A stretch of DNA of 17,980 nucleotides, from positions 1 through 17,980 of the forward strand of contig SVSF01000029.1 of NCBI GenBank assembly GCA_015064425.1, written 5' to 3'. Below are positions 1 to 6,457 of this stretch, piece after piece. The DNA is from Oscillospiraceae bacterium (lineage in GTDB: Bacteria > Bacillota_A > Clostridia > Oscillospirales > CAG-272). A program made the translations under genes and the position numbers. Below the pieces are notes generated by a model. It was not told the DNA's origin, did no database searches, and worked only from the letters and a program-made list of their open reading frames with translations. The stretch's first letter is position 1. Every line of letters begins with the position of its first letter.

Positions 1-1
1 A

Positions 2-325
2 TCATATTCCGAGGGTAATGTTACGAGAATGAATCTCGGAGTAAAATTTATTAAAGAACTGTTCAACACGTTAAGTGCATCTTCTAATCTAAAAAAAGCA
101 ACTAAGCTTTACGCTTCATTTACGGCAAATATAAGTACGGACTTCGGAATATCCGATCTTGCAAACAACCTCGATATCATTTTTCCATACCCTTCATATA
201 AGCTTGTAGAATTTACATATCCGGTCAGCACGTCTTATAATGAAGAAAAAGGTATCAACGAGTCTACTCCCAACACAGCAAAAGCATACTCATTTTTTAA
301 CCGTTATAAAACAGTCAGCAAATAA
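2..325 (+). CDS. C-terminal part of a probable LytR-CpsA-Psr (LCP) family protein, 5' truncated by the window edge
   Basis: The reading frame is open from the first bases of the window, so the true start lies upstream; the Met at 29 is probably internal. About 107 residues are visible. An Arg-containing segment (GNVTRMNLG) is followed by an amphipathic helix (FIKELFNTL), then ANISTDFGISDLANNL and a strand leading to FTYPVS. This order resembles the end of LCP domains, where a basic RxxRQ-like helix precedes a 'TNLS..dl..L' segment and a final strand. LCP proteins are membrane-anchored enzymes that transfer undecaprenyl-linked glycopolymers such as teichoic acid or capsule onto peptidoglycan. 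The catalytic arginines would lie off the window, so activity cannot be judged. It ends 49 bases before glyQS on the same strand with no visible terminator, so the two may be co-transcribed. The family call is by eye only and is moderate. Confidence 0.5.
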   Translation, partial: SYSEGNVTRMNLGVKFIKELFNTLSASSNLKKATKLYASFTANISTDFGISDLANNLDIIFPYPSYKLVEFTYPVSTSYNEEKGINESTPNTAKAYSFFNRYKTVSK

Positions 326-374
326 AAAATAAATATAAATCGGATAGAAAGGATCAGCGTTTACGCGAAACAAG

Positions 375-1766
375 ATGAAGAACACAGAAAAAACAATGGA
401 AAAAGTCGTTGCTCTTTGTAAAAACAGAGGCTTCGTTTATGCAGGTTCCGAAATATACGGCGGACTTGCGAACTCCTGGGACTACGGCCCCTTGGGAGTT
501 GAATTCAAAAATAACGTAAAAAAAGCTTGGTGGAAAAAATTTGTTCAGGAAATTCCCCAGAACGTAGGTCTTGACAGTGCTATAATCATGAATCCCCAGA
601 CTTGGGTAGCGTCAGGACACGTAGGCGGCTTCTCTGACCCTCTTATGGACTGTAAGGTATGTAAGACCAGACACAGAGCAGATAAGCTTGTAGAAGAATA
701 TATTGCAGCCAACAATCTTGATATCAATCCCAACGGATGGTCAAACGATCAGATAGCTGAATTTATTAAGGAAAATAAAATAGAGTGTCCTTCCTGCGGA
801 AGCCGTGATTTTACAGACATAAGAAAGTTCAATCTTATGTTCAAAACATATCAGGGTGTTACGGAAGATAAGACCTCCGAACTCTATCTCCGTCCCGAGA
901 CCGCTCAGGGTATTTTTGTAAACTTTAAAAACATTGCAAGAACAACACGTAAAAAGCTTCCCTTCGGCGTTTGCCAGATCGGTAAGTCTTTCAGAAACGA
1001 GATCACTCCCGGTAATTTTACTTTCCGTACAAGAGAATTCGAACAGATGGAGCTTGAATTCTTCTGCAAGCCCGGCACTGACCTTGAATGGTTCAATTTC
1101 TGGAAAAATTACTGTGCAGAGTTCCTTTACGGTCTTGGTATGAAAAAGGAAAATCTCCGTCTCAGAGATCACGATCCCGAAGAGCTTTGTTTCTATTCCA
1201 AAGCAACAACAGACTTCGAATATCTATTCCCATTCGGATGGGGCGAGCTTTGGGGTGTTGCTGACAGAACAGACTATGACTTGACACAGCATGCAAATCT
1301 CAGTGGCGAGTCAATGGAATATTTTGATCCCGAAACAAATGAAAAGTATATTCCTTATGTTGTTGAACCTTCTCTCGGTGCAGACAGAGTCGCGCTTGCT
1401 TTCCTTGTTGAAGCATATGATGAAGAAGATTGCGGCGAAGGCGATATAAGAACAGTACTCCGCCTCCACCCTGCCCTCGCTCCTGTCAAGGCAGCGATCT
1501 TCCCACTTTCAAAGAAGCTCAATGAGCAGGCAACGGAAGTATACAACGAGCTTTCAAAATATTTCAACGTTGAATACGACGACGCCGGATCTATTGGTAA
1601 GAGATACAGAAGACAGGACGAGATAGGAACCCCCCTCTGCATCACTTATGACTTTGAATCTGTTGAAGATAAGTGTGTAACAGTAAGAGACAGAGATACA
1701 ATGGAACAGGTAAGACTGCCGATCTCCGAACTTAAAAAATACATTGAAGAAAAAATGGCATATTAA
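375..1766 (+). CDS. glyQS: Glycine--tRNA ligase, single-chain (GlyQS) type
   Basis: This class II aminoacyl-tRNA synthetase charges tRNA-Gly with glycine using ATP, in the cytoplasm. At 463 residues it has the usual length of the homodimeric bacterial/archaeal/eukaryotic-type enzyme, not the alpha2beta2 GlyQ+GlyS type. The N-terminus has [20 protein letters not shown] (residues 17-36). A zinc-binding insertion carries two Cys pairs (CKVC at 93-96, CPSC at 138-141). RPETAQG (173-179) and the FRNEITPG...[10 protein letters not shown] stretch from about 206 form the motif 2 region, and the 'EPSLGADR' motif 3 helix lies near residues 330-340. The rest is the anticodon-binding domain. The ATG at 375 is weakly supported by a ribosome binding site: the best run, AGAAAGGA, is about 21 bases upstream. 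A second Met at residue 8 is possible. No T-box leader fits in the 49-base gap upstream. A perfect terminator hairpin overlaps the stop codon. Confidence 0.97.
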   Translation: MKNTEKTMEKVVALCKNRGFVYAGSEIYGGLANSWDYGPLGVEFKNNVKKAWWKKFVQEIPQNVGLDSAIIMNPQTWVASGHVGGFSDPLMDCKVCKTRHRADKLVEEYIAANNLDINPNGWSNDQIAEFIKENKIECPSCGSRDFTDIRKFNLMFKTYQGVTEDKTSELYLRPETAQGIFVNFKNIARTTRKKLPFGVCQIGKSFRNEITPGNFTFRTREFEQMELEFFCKPGTDLEWFNFWKNYCAEFLYGLGMKKENLRLRDHDPEELCFYSKATTDFEYLFPFGWGELWGVADRTDYDLTQHANLSGESMEYFDPETNEKYIPYVVEPSLGADRVALAFLVEAYDEEDCGEGDIRTVLRLHPALAPVKAAIFPLSKKLNEQATEVYNELSKYFNVEYDDAGSIGKRYRRQDEIGTPLCITYDFESVEDKCVTVRDRDTMEQVRLPISELKKYIEEKMAY

Positions 1767-1800
1767 TTAGAAAAGCGCTCGTTTGAGCGCTTTTCTAATT
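1765..1800 (+). terminator. Rho-independent terminator after glyQS
   Basis: A perfect 16-bp inverted repeat pairs 1765-1780 with 1785-1800 around a GTTT loop, with the core GAAAAGCGCTC. The arm ends provide a T-rich tail (TTTTCTAATT). The first bases of the left arm are the last bases of the glyQS stop codon. Confidence 0.9.
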
Positions 1801-1811
1801 TAAAACTATAC

Positions 1812-1853
1812 TTGAATTTTAAAGAATAATATGATATTCTATTATAAATATCA
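1812..1853 (+). promoter_or_regulatory. Promoter of the DtxR-family gene with an overlapping dyad (candidate operator)
   Basis: TTGAAT (1812-1817) and TATTCT (1835-1840) are separated by 17 bases, a good sigma-A-type arrangement. A 7-bp inverted repeat, TGATATT (1832-1838) and AATATCA (1847-1853) with an 8-base spacer, covers the -10 element and likely start site. Its position would suit autorepression by the regulator encoded just downstream, but it does not match a DtxR or MntR box that I know, so the operator role is inference. Confidence 0.5.
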
Positions 1854-1871
1854 AAAAGGAGGTCTGTCAAA

Positions 1872-2240
1872 ATGCACATACAAGAATCAGGAGAGATGTA
1901 TCTTGAAACAATTCTGATACTTTCTCAAAAAAGCAGCGGTGTAAGGTCTCTTGATGTAGCTGAATATATGGGATTTTCTAAGCCCAGTGTCAGCCGAGCA
2001 GTAGGAATACTTAAAAATGCGGGATATATTGTCGTAGATAAGGACGGTCACCTTATACTTACCGACGAAGGAAGAAGTATAGCTGAAAAAATATACAACC
2101 GCCATACATTGCTTACTGATTTTTTAATAAAAATAGGTGTTGCTCACAAGACAGCATCAGAAGACGCGTGTAAGATCGAACACGATCTCAGCGATGAAAC
2201 ATACAAAGCTATAAAAAAGCATTTTGAAAACATAAAATAA
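1872..2240 (+). CDS. DtxR/MntR-family metal-dependent transcriptional regulator (short form)
   Basis: A 122-residue cytoplasmic DNA-binding protein with the two core DtxR-family domains. The N-terminal winged helix-turn-helix (about 5-65) contains SLDVAEYMGFSKPSVSRAV as recognition region and DGHLILTDEGR as wing. The metal-binding dimerisation domain (about 66-122) has NRHTLL and ACKIEHDLSDE. There is no C-terminal SH3-like domain, as in MntR, and it is somewhat shorter than the 142-residue Bacillus MntR. By alignment to DtxR, Met9, Cys100, Glu103 and His104 match its Met10/Cys102/Glu105/His106 primary site, while the MntR site would have Asp and Glu instead of Met and Cys. That favours an iron-responsive repressor. 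His78 matches the conserved helix histidine. A strong GGAGG is centred near 1860, 8-9 bases before ATG. No metal transporter gene is adjacent, so its regulon is elsewhere or limited to itself. Confidence 0.9.
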   Translation: MHIQESGEMYLETILILSQKSSGVRSLDVAEYMGFSKPSVSRAVGILKNAGYIVVDKDGHLILTDEGRSIAEKIYNRHTLLTDFLIKIGVAHKTASEDACKIEHDLSDETYKAIKKHFENIK

Positions 2241-2267
2241 GAAGTCTTCAAAAAAAGACTTCTTATT
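2236..2267. terminator. Bidirectional terminator between the converging DtxR-family and LTA-synthase-like genes
   Basis: A 13-bp perfect stem pairs 2236-2248 with 2255-2267 around a 6-base CAAAAA loop (core GAAGTCTT/AAGACTTC). On the + strand the hairpin runs into TTATTTTTTT. On the minus strand the right-hand arm includes the stop codon of the converging gene, and A-rich/T-rich flanks make it usable both ways. Confidence 0.85.
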
Positions 2268-5200
2268 TTTTTATAACCGCATTCGCATTCAAAAGCTCCA
2301 TGCACTCATTTATTTCATCAAGAGCCTCATTTGCAATACTTTCATATTCGGGAACAAGGTCTGTAAAGCTTCCTGTACTTTTATCAAACACCTTTGACTC
2401 GGAAAAAATCCCTTTCCCCGAGTAAACAAAAAACACATCATCACTTATAAACGAACCTCTTGTAACGTGCATTTGCTGAAACACAATATTTTTCTTGTTT
2501 TCAAAGATATTCTCACCGAACATTGTTCCTTTCTCATTTATGTAAGAAAGCATATGAAGCATCGTTGGGAGATAGTCCACATGGCTCATGCACGTGCTTA
2601 CGGTCTCTGTCGTTCCAAGTCCCGGTATGTGTATCAGCATGGGAACGTTAAATATTACATCCTCATAATAATTAGATCCGAGCAGATCAATCATAGCTTT
2701 ATTATTTGATGAGGTATTTATCATACCCGCGTGATCGCCGTATATGCTTATAACACTGCGGTCATACAAGCCCTTGTCTTTTAACAGTTGTAAAAACTCT
2801 CCGATACACTTATCTGTATAATTTATTGCCTGAAGATAATTTCCAAGCTCAGTGCCTTTATGTTTAGGCAAAAGTTCAAGTTCCGAATATTTTTGAGGTA
2901 TTATATACGGGTGGTGTGATGAAAGAGTAATTAGGAAGGCATAAAACGGCTCTTTGAATACGGTCATTTTTTCAACCGATTGTGAAAAAAAATCTCCATC
3001 TCCGAGTCCCATACCGATATTTATACCGCTTTTAAGATCCTCAGCACTGATGTAATCGTCAAATCCTTGATTAACATAGGCTTTTTCCCTGTTCCAAAAG
3101 CTGCTTTTATATGCATGGAAGGCATAAGCGCCTGAATATCCATTATCTTTAAGTATGTGCGGAAGACCGTAATATGCATTGTCTTGATATTTAATATATG
3201 CCGCCTCATCAATAGGAGAATAAAGAGAATTGTTTATTGAAAATTCGGCATCAGCCGTATTTCCGCCTCCTACGATATAATAGTAATTTTCAAAATAAAG
3301 AGTATCATTCTTTATAAGAGCATTAAGATTCGGAGTTACTTCCCGGCCATTATATTCGAGCCCTATGACGAAGTTCTGTAAAGCCTCAACTTGGATAGTT
3401 ATGAGGTTTTTTCCCTTTGCTACACCGTAATATTTGCCTTCTGCGGTACTTCTGTAATCTATATCGTCTGCCGCAAACAATATTTCGTCCCGAATAAGAG
3501 TCGGGGAGCCGCTTGGGGCTCCCTCGTTTACTATCAGATCGTTATCAAGCATATACATGCACTTGTTATATGCTTCTATAGCCGACATTGCTATCTCGTC
3601 GTATTCTTCCTTCAGCTCGGTGAAATTACCGGTATTCTTATCAAAGACCTTGGTATTCGTATATATGCCGTTTCTGGGGTATACGAAAAATACATCGTCG
3701 GTAATAAAGGAGCCCCTCGAAACGTGCATCTGCTGATATACAATATTATCCGGGGTTGTAAAAATATTGTTTCCAAACATAATGCTCTTATTGTTGCTGT
3801 AAGAAAGCATATGGAGCATTGTGGGAAGATAATCTACGTGAGATGCACAAGTTGTTACGGTCTCCGTAATACCTCCGCCCGGAATATTTATTATCATCGG
3901 CACATTAAAAATAAAATCCTCATAATAAAATGTTCCGAGCAATTTTGTCATTGCAGCATTGTTTTCCGAATTGTTAAGTACACCGAAATGATCTCCGTAT
4001 ATACTTAACACGCAATTATCGTACAGCCCCGCATCTTTAAGATACTGAATAAGATTGCCAATGCATTTATCAACGTAGTGTATTGTCTGTAAGTAATTTC
4101 CAAGTTCTGTTCCGTTAAGTTCATCTGACAGATTGAGCTCATAAAGCTCCGCCGGAATAGCGTACGGATGGTGAGAAGAAAGCGTTATGAGAAATGCATA
4201 GAACGGTTCTTCATAACTTGTCATAATATTTACCGACTGTTTAAAGAACTCATCATCACTTATACCCATCCCTACAATTTCACCTTCAGAAAAATCCTCA
4301 GCGCTGGTATAATCGTCAAATCCCTGATTTACATATGCTGCTTCTCTGTTCCAATACTCTCCGTAATATGCATGGAAAGCATATGCACCCGAATATCCGT
4401 TGTCTTTGAGTATATGAGGCAGACCGTAAAAAGTATTGTTCTGATATTTTACGTATGACGCTTCCGTATCCGATGAATAAAGAGAATTGTTTATCGAAAA
4501 TTCAGCATCAGAAGTATTTCCTCCGCCAACAATATAGTAATAGTTTTCAAAATAAAGCGTATCGTTCTTTATAAGAGCATTAAGATTCGGAGTCACTTCC
4601 TGACCGTCGAGTTCAAGACCTATTACAAAATTTTGCAAAGCCTCGACCTGTACGGTAACAAGATTTCTTCCTTTAGCTATTCCATAATATTTATCATGCT
4701 CGTTAGTTTCCGTATTTTCGGGAGGAGTGGAGATGTAGTCCTCTTCCTTGATCTCAAAACTTTGATCATTACCTAAAATTACCGTTGCTATATCATCAAT
4801 ATGATATATTAACAACTCATTCTTAAAATACCTTGCTTTAAAATCCAAGGAAAGAATACTTAATGCAGACACGGATACAATTATCAGTCCGAAAAATGCA
4901 AGGACAATATGTCCGTATCTTCCATAGATCAGTTTCTTTTCTTCCTTAGGCTCAAGTTTAATATAAAGCTTATTTCTGAAATTTATGAGATAAATAAGTA
5001 TCAGAGGAACATCAATAATATATTTAACAACGTCCATCGTCATAAGATCAACAATGGAGCTCATTACGTTACCGAGATATCCTGCAGAGCTTAAGGATGC
5101 AACACTGGGAAGCTTTCCGAAATAGGAGAAATAAAGCGCATCAATAAATATTATAAACGAAATCACAAAATGCAGAGACAGTAATATTCCGTTGGGATAT

Positions 5201-5403
5201 TTCTTTGATATCAAATAAAATAAATAGTAAACAATAAATACAAAGACTATCGTTATTAGACTTATAGGTAAAGCATAATCCCCATAATTTATATTCTTTT
5301 CAAAAGAAAAAAGCTTAATAAACAGTAAAACAAATAGGAGTGACGCTTCTATCAAAGGCAATATATTATATTTGTTTTTCATATAGTACAAATCTATCAC
5401 CAC
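2263..5403 (-). CDS. LTA-synthase-like membrane sulfatase-fold enzyme with two tandem catalytic domains
   Basis: A 1046-residue membrane protein. Five predicted transmembrane helices (about 13-33, 44-66, 72-93, 124-142, 164-184) are followed by two extracellular sulfatase-superfamily domains, about 238-620 and 657-1039. The plan resembles LtaS, which polymerises glycerol-phosphate from phosphatidylglycerol into lipoteichoic acid, but known LtaS proteins have one such domain and about 600-650 residues. Both copies keep the metal/catalytic set expected from LtaS: Glu254 and Glu673 (QVEALQNF), nucleophile Thr297 and Thr716 (GGGNT), the SSHHPY histidines (411-412, 830-831), and Asp-His 471-472 and 890-891 (YGDH). 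Every pair is exactly 419 residues apart. Numbering is from the GTG at 5403. That GTG lies inside an AAGGTGGTGAT run resembling a ribosome binding site, so the real start may be the in-frame TTG at 5391 (8 bases after GGTGG) or the ATG at 5382. It is monocistronic with its own promoter. The substrate polymer is not certain. Confidence 0.92.
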   Translation of the reverse strand: MVIDLYYMKNKYNILPLIEASLLFVLLFIKLFSFEKNINYGDYALPISLITIVFVFIVYYLFYLISKKYPNGILLSLHFVISFIIFIDALYFSYFGKLPSVASLSSAGYLGNVMSSIVDLMTMDVVKYIIDVPLILIYLINFRNKLYIKLEPKEEKKLIYGRYGHIVLAFFGLIIVSVSALSILSLDFKARYFKNELLIYHIDDIATVILGNDQSFEIKEEDYISTPPENTETNEHDKYYGIAKGRNLVTVQVEALQNFVIGLELDGQEVTPNLNALIKNDTLYFENYYYIVGGGNTSDAEFSINNSLYSSDTEASYVKYQNNTFYGLPHILKDNGYSGAYAFHAYYGEYWNREAAYVNQGFDDYTSAEDFSEGEIVGMGISDDEFFKQSVNIMTSYEEPFYAFLITLSSHHPYAIPAELYELNLSDELNGTELGNYLQTIHYVDKCIGNLIQYLKDAGLYDNCVLSIYGDHFGVLNNSENNAAMTKLLGTFYYEDFIFNVPMIINIPGGGITETVTTCASHVDYLPTMLHMLSYSNNKSIMFGNNIFTTPDNIVYQQMHVSRGSFITDDVFFVYPRNGIYTNTKVFDKNTGNFTELKEEYDEIAMSAIEAYNKCMYMLDNDLIVNEGAPSGSPTLIRDEILFAADDIDYRSTAEGKYYGVAKGKNLITIQVEALQNFVIGLEYNGREVTPNLNALIKNDTLYFENYYYIVGGGNTADAEFSINNSLYSPIDEAAYIKYQDNAYYGLPHILKDNGYSGAYAFHAYKSSFWNREKAYVNQGFDDYISAEDLKSGINIGMGLGDGDFFSQSVEKMTVFKEPFYAFLITLSSHHPYIIPQKYSELELLPKHKGTELGNYLQAINYTDKCIGEFLQLLKDKGLYDRSVISIYGDHAGMINTSSNNKAMIDLLGSNYYEDVIFNVPMLIHIPGLGTTETVSTCMSHVDYLPTMLHMLSYINEKGTMFGENIFENKKNIVFQQMHVTRGSFISDDVFFVYSGKGIFSESKVFDKSTGSFTDLVPEYESIANEALDEINECMELLNANAVIKK
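2287..3435 (-). repeat. Second (downstream) copy of the internally duplicated LTA-synthase catalytic domain
   Basis: Residues about 657-1039 of the 1046-residue protein. It aligns without gaps to residues 238-620, offset by 419 codons (1257 bases), with roughly two thirds of residues identical by eye. The motifs QVEALQNF, NPGGGNT-type GGGNTADAEF, SSHHPY and YGDHAG are all retained. Confidence 0.9.
3544..4692 (-). repeat. First (membrane-proximal) copy of the internally duplicated LTA-synthase catalytic domain
   Basis: Residues about 238-620. The DNA is still very similar in places: the stretch around 4548-4600 differs from 3291-3343 at only a few positions, mostly silent. The linker before this copy (IKEE at 218-221) lines up with IRDE at 637-640 before the second copy, so the duplicated unit probably begins some 20 residues before the recognisable domain. 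Confidence 0.9.
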
Positions 5404-5420
5404 CTTAAAAATGCAAATTC

Positions 5421-5449
5421 ATTATAGCACAATGCAAGAATAAATTCAA
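5421..5449 (-). promoter_or_regulatory. Sigma-A-type promoter of the LTA-synthase-like gene
   Basis: Read on the minus strand, TTGAAT (5449-5444) and TATAAT (5426-5421) are separated by exactly 17 bases. The start site would be near 5414, leaving a leader of only about 10-30 bases depending on the translation start. Confidence 0.75.
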
Positions 5450-5479
5450 CACTATGAAAGATATATAAATCTTAATAAA

Positions 5480-5508
5480 TTGACATAAAAGAAAATTTAA
5501 GATATAAT
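5480..5508 (+). promoter_or_regulatory. Consensus promoter of rnpB
   Basis: TTGACA (5480-5485) and TATAAT (5503-5508), both perfect consensus hexamers, are separated by 17 bases. Transcription would begin about 5515, which coincides with the 5' strand of helix P1 of the RNA. Such a perfect promoter fits an abundant stable RNA. Confidence 0.85.
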
Positions 5509-5514
5509 ATACCC

Positions 5515-5877
5515 GTACCGAGCTATACAGTCGCGTGATATTTTGCCGAAAGGTATTATCATGAGGAAAGTCCGGGCTTCACAGGGCAGGATAACGGATA
5601 ACGTCCGCCGAAGGTAACTTCCGGGAAAGTGCAACAGAAATAAACCGCCTGCAATGCAGGTAAGGATGGAAAGGCGAGGTAAGAGCTCACCCGCTCTTAT
5701 GGTAACATAGGAGCGCTGTAAACCCTATCCGAAGCAACACCGTATGCAGAATGCTTTTGCAGTATTTGCCCGATATTTTTCTGCAGGTGGCACGGAACTT
5801 TGTTCCGGAGCGCTGCGGTAACGCAACGCACAGATAGATGACTGTACACGACAGAACCCGGCTTATAGGCACGATAC
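5515..5877 (+). ncRNA. rnpB: RNase P RNA (ribozyme subunit of ribonuclease P)
   Basis: RNase P RNA removes 5' leaders from precursor tRNAs. Conserved blocks occur in order: CAGTCGCG near 5528; GAGGAAAGTCCGGGCT near 5561 (5' strand of P4); ACAGAAATAAACCGCC near 5634; GGTAAGGATGGAAAGGCGAG near 5660; CGAAGCAACACC near 5730; and AGATAGATGACTG...CAGAACCCGGCTTATAGGC near 5832-5870 (3' strand of P4 and the tail). The 5' end GTACCGAGCT pairs imperfectly with AGGCACGATAC at 5868-5877 as P1, which defines both ends. The length of about 363 nt is normal. It is preceded by a consensus promoter and followed at once by a terminator. Open reading frames on the opposite strand here are chance. Confidence 0.97.
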
Positions 5878-5880
5878 AAA

Positions 5881-5903
5881 AAAGAGAGGCTCCGCCTCTC
5901 TTT
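5881..5903. terminator. Terminator after rnpB, also facing the lipoprotein gene
   Basis: The stem AAAGAGAGGC (5881-5890) pairs with GCCTCTCTTT (5894-5903) around a TCC loop, ending in a T run. The flanking A6 and T5 runs make it symmetrical, so it can also end minus-strand transcription from the lipoprotein gene, whose stop codon is at 5905-5907. Confidence 0.9.
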
Positions 5904-5904
5904 T

Positions 5905-6411
5905 TCATTTTATATAAGCTTCCGCTATTTTATTATCCGGTGTAATAAACATATAAACGTACTTCCCTTTTGCTTTTATTGAAATACCGTTTACAAGTTC
6001 TCTGTAATCTTCCCCGCAGTAGTTATATAAAGAGCTTTTTTTCAATGCATCTTTCCTTCTTTCAAACATTTTCTCAATCATTTCAGCATCCGATAAATAA
6101 CGTGATTTTATTATGTGTATCTCAAACAACTCAAAGCTTTTAGATATATATATAGCATATTCTTTTAGCATAGGTCGGTATATATCCGTTTCGCCGTCTT
6201 TCAAAAAATACATTTTTGAAAATCTTTCGTTGGAAAGATACGCTTCTGACGGAAATGACGCAGCATCTATATATATTACAGAAGCATCTGGGACTTTTCC
6301 GTAATTCATAAGAATATCCGATACGATATCCGATGGGATATGTTCCTCGGTTCTTCCGCAGGAAACAAGTATTATAAGTAAAACAAGAAATATGATTATA
6401 ATCTTTTTCAT
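5905..6411 (-). CDS. Small predicted lipoprotein, possibly DUF4358 family
   Basis: A 168-residue exported protein when started at the ATG at 6411. A GAGGTG ribosome binding site lies 8 bases upstream of that ATG; the in-frame TTG at 6417 would be too close to it. The N-terminus MKKIIIIFLVLLIILVSC is a lipoprotein signal with lipobox LVSC, so Cys18 would be lipidated and the protein held on the outer face of the membrane. The mature part is mixed alpha/beta. The segment from EYAIYISKSFELFEIHIIK to an AEMIEKMFERRKDALK helix, and a final KYVYMFITPDNKIAEAYI strand pair, resemble the DUF4358 family of Clostridia, whose function is unknown. It lies 46 bases downstream of the M23-fold gene with a hairpin between, and probably depends on read-through from it. 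Confidence 0.75.
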   Translation of the reverse strand: MKKIIIIFLVLLIILVSCGRTEEHIPSDIVSDILMNYGKVPDASVIYIDAASFPSEAYLSNERFSKMYFLKDGETDIYRPMLKEYAIYISKSFELFEIHIIKSRYLSDAEMIEKMFERRKDALKKSSLYNYCGEDYRELVNGISIKAKGKYVYMFITPDNKIAEAYIK

Positions 6412-6415
6412 AAAC

Positions 6416-6448
6416 AAAACACCTCATATCCAAAATATGAGGCGTTTT
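6416..6448 (-). terminator. Hairpin between the M23-fold and lipoprotein genes, overlapping the lipoprotein ribosome binding site
   Basis: CCTCATAT (6422-6429) pairs with ATATGAGG (6435-6442) around a 5-base loop. After one mismatch, five more pairs extend it (6416-6420 with 6444-6448). On the minus strand the hairpin is followed by TGTTTTGTTT, a moderate terminator tail. The same descending arm carries GAGGTG, the ribosome binding site for the ATG at 6411, so it may act as a partial terminator or translational block. Confidence 0.65.
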
Positions 6449-6457
6449 ATGATTTTA

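Noticed and set aside
741..1172. Minus-strand open frame of 143 codons within glyQS
   Set aside because: It is fully antisense to conserved synthetase motifs and resembles no family.
3391..4008. A 205-codon open frame on the + strand inside the LTA-synthase-like gene
   Set aside because: It lies antisense to a strongly conserved coding region, has no ribosome binding site, and the encoded residues show no domain. It arises from codon bias on the other strand.
2287..4692. Two separate sulfatase genes instead of one
   Set aside because: The frame is continuous through the linker with no stop, no start with a ribosome binding site, and no membrane segment before the second domain.
5687..5908. 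Minus-strand open frames across rnpB
   Set aside because: The region folds as RNase P RNA with all conserved blocks; the frames are antisense chance.
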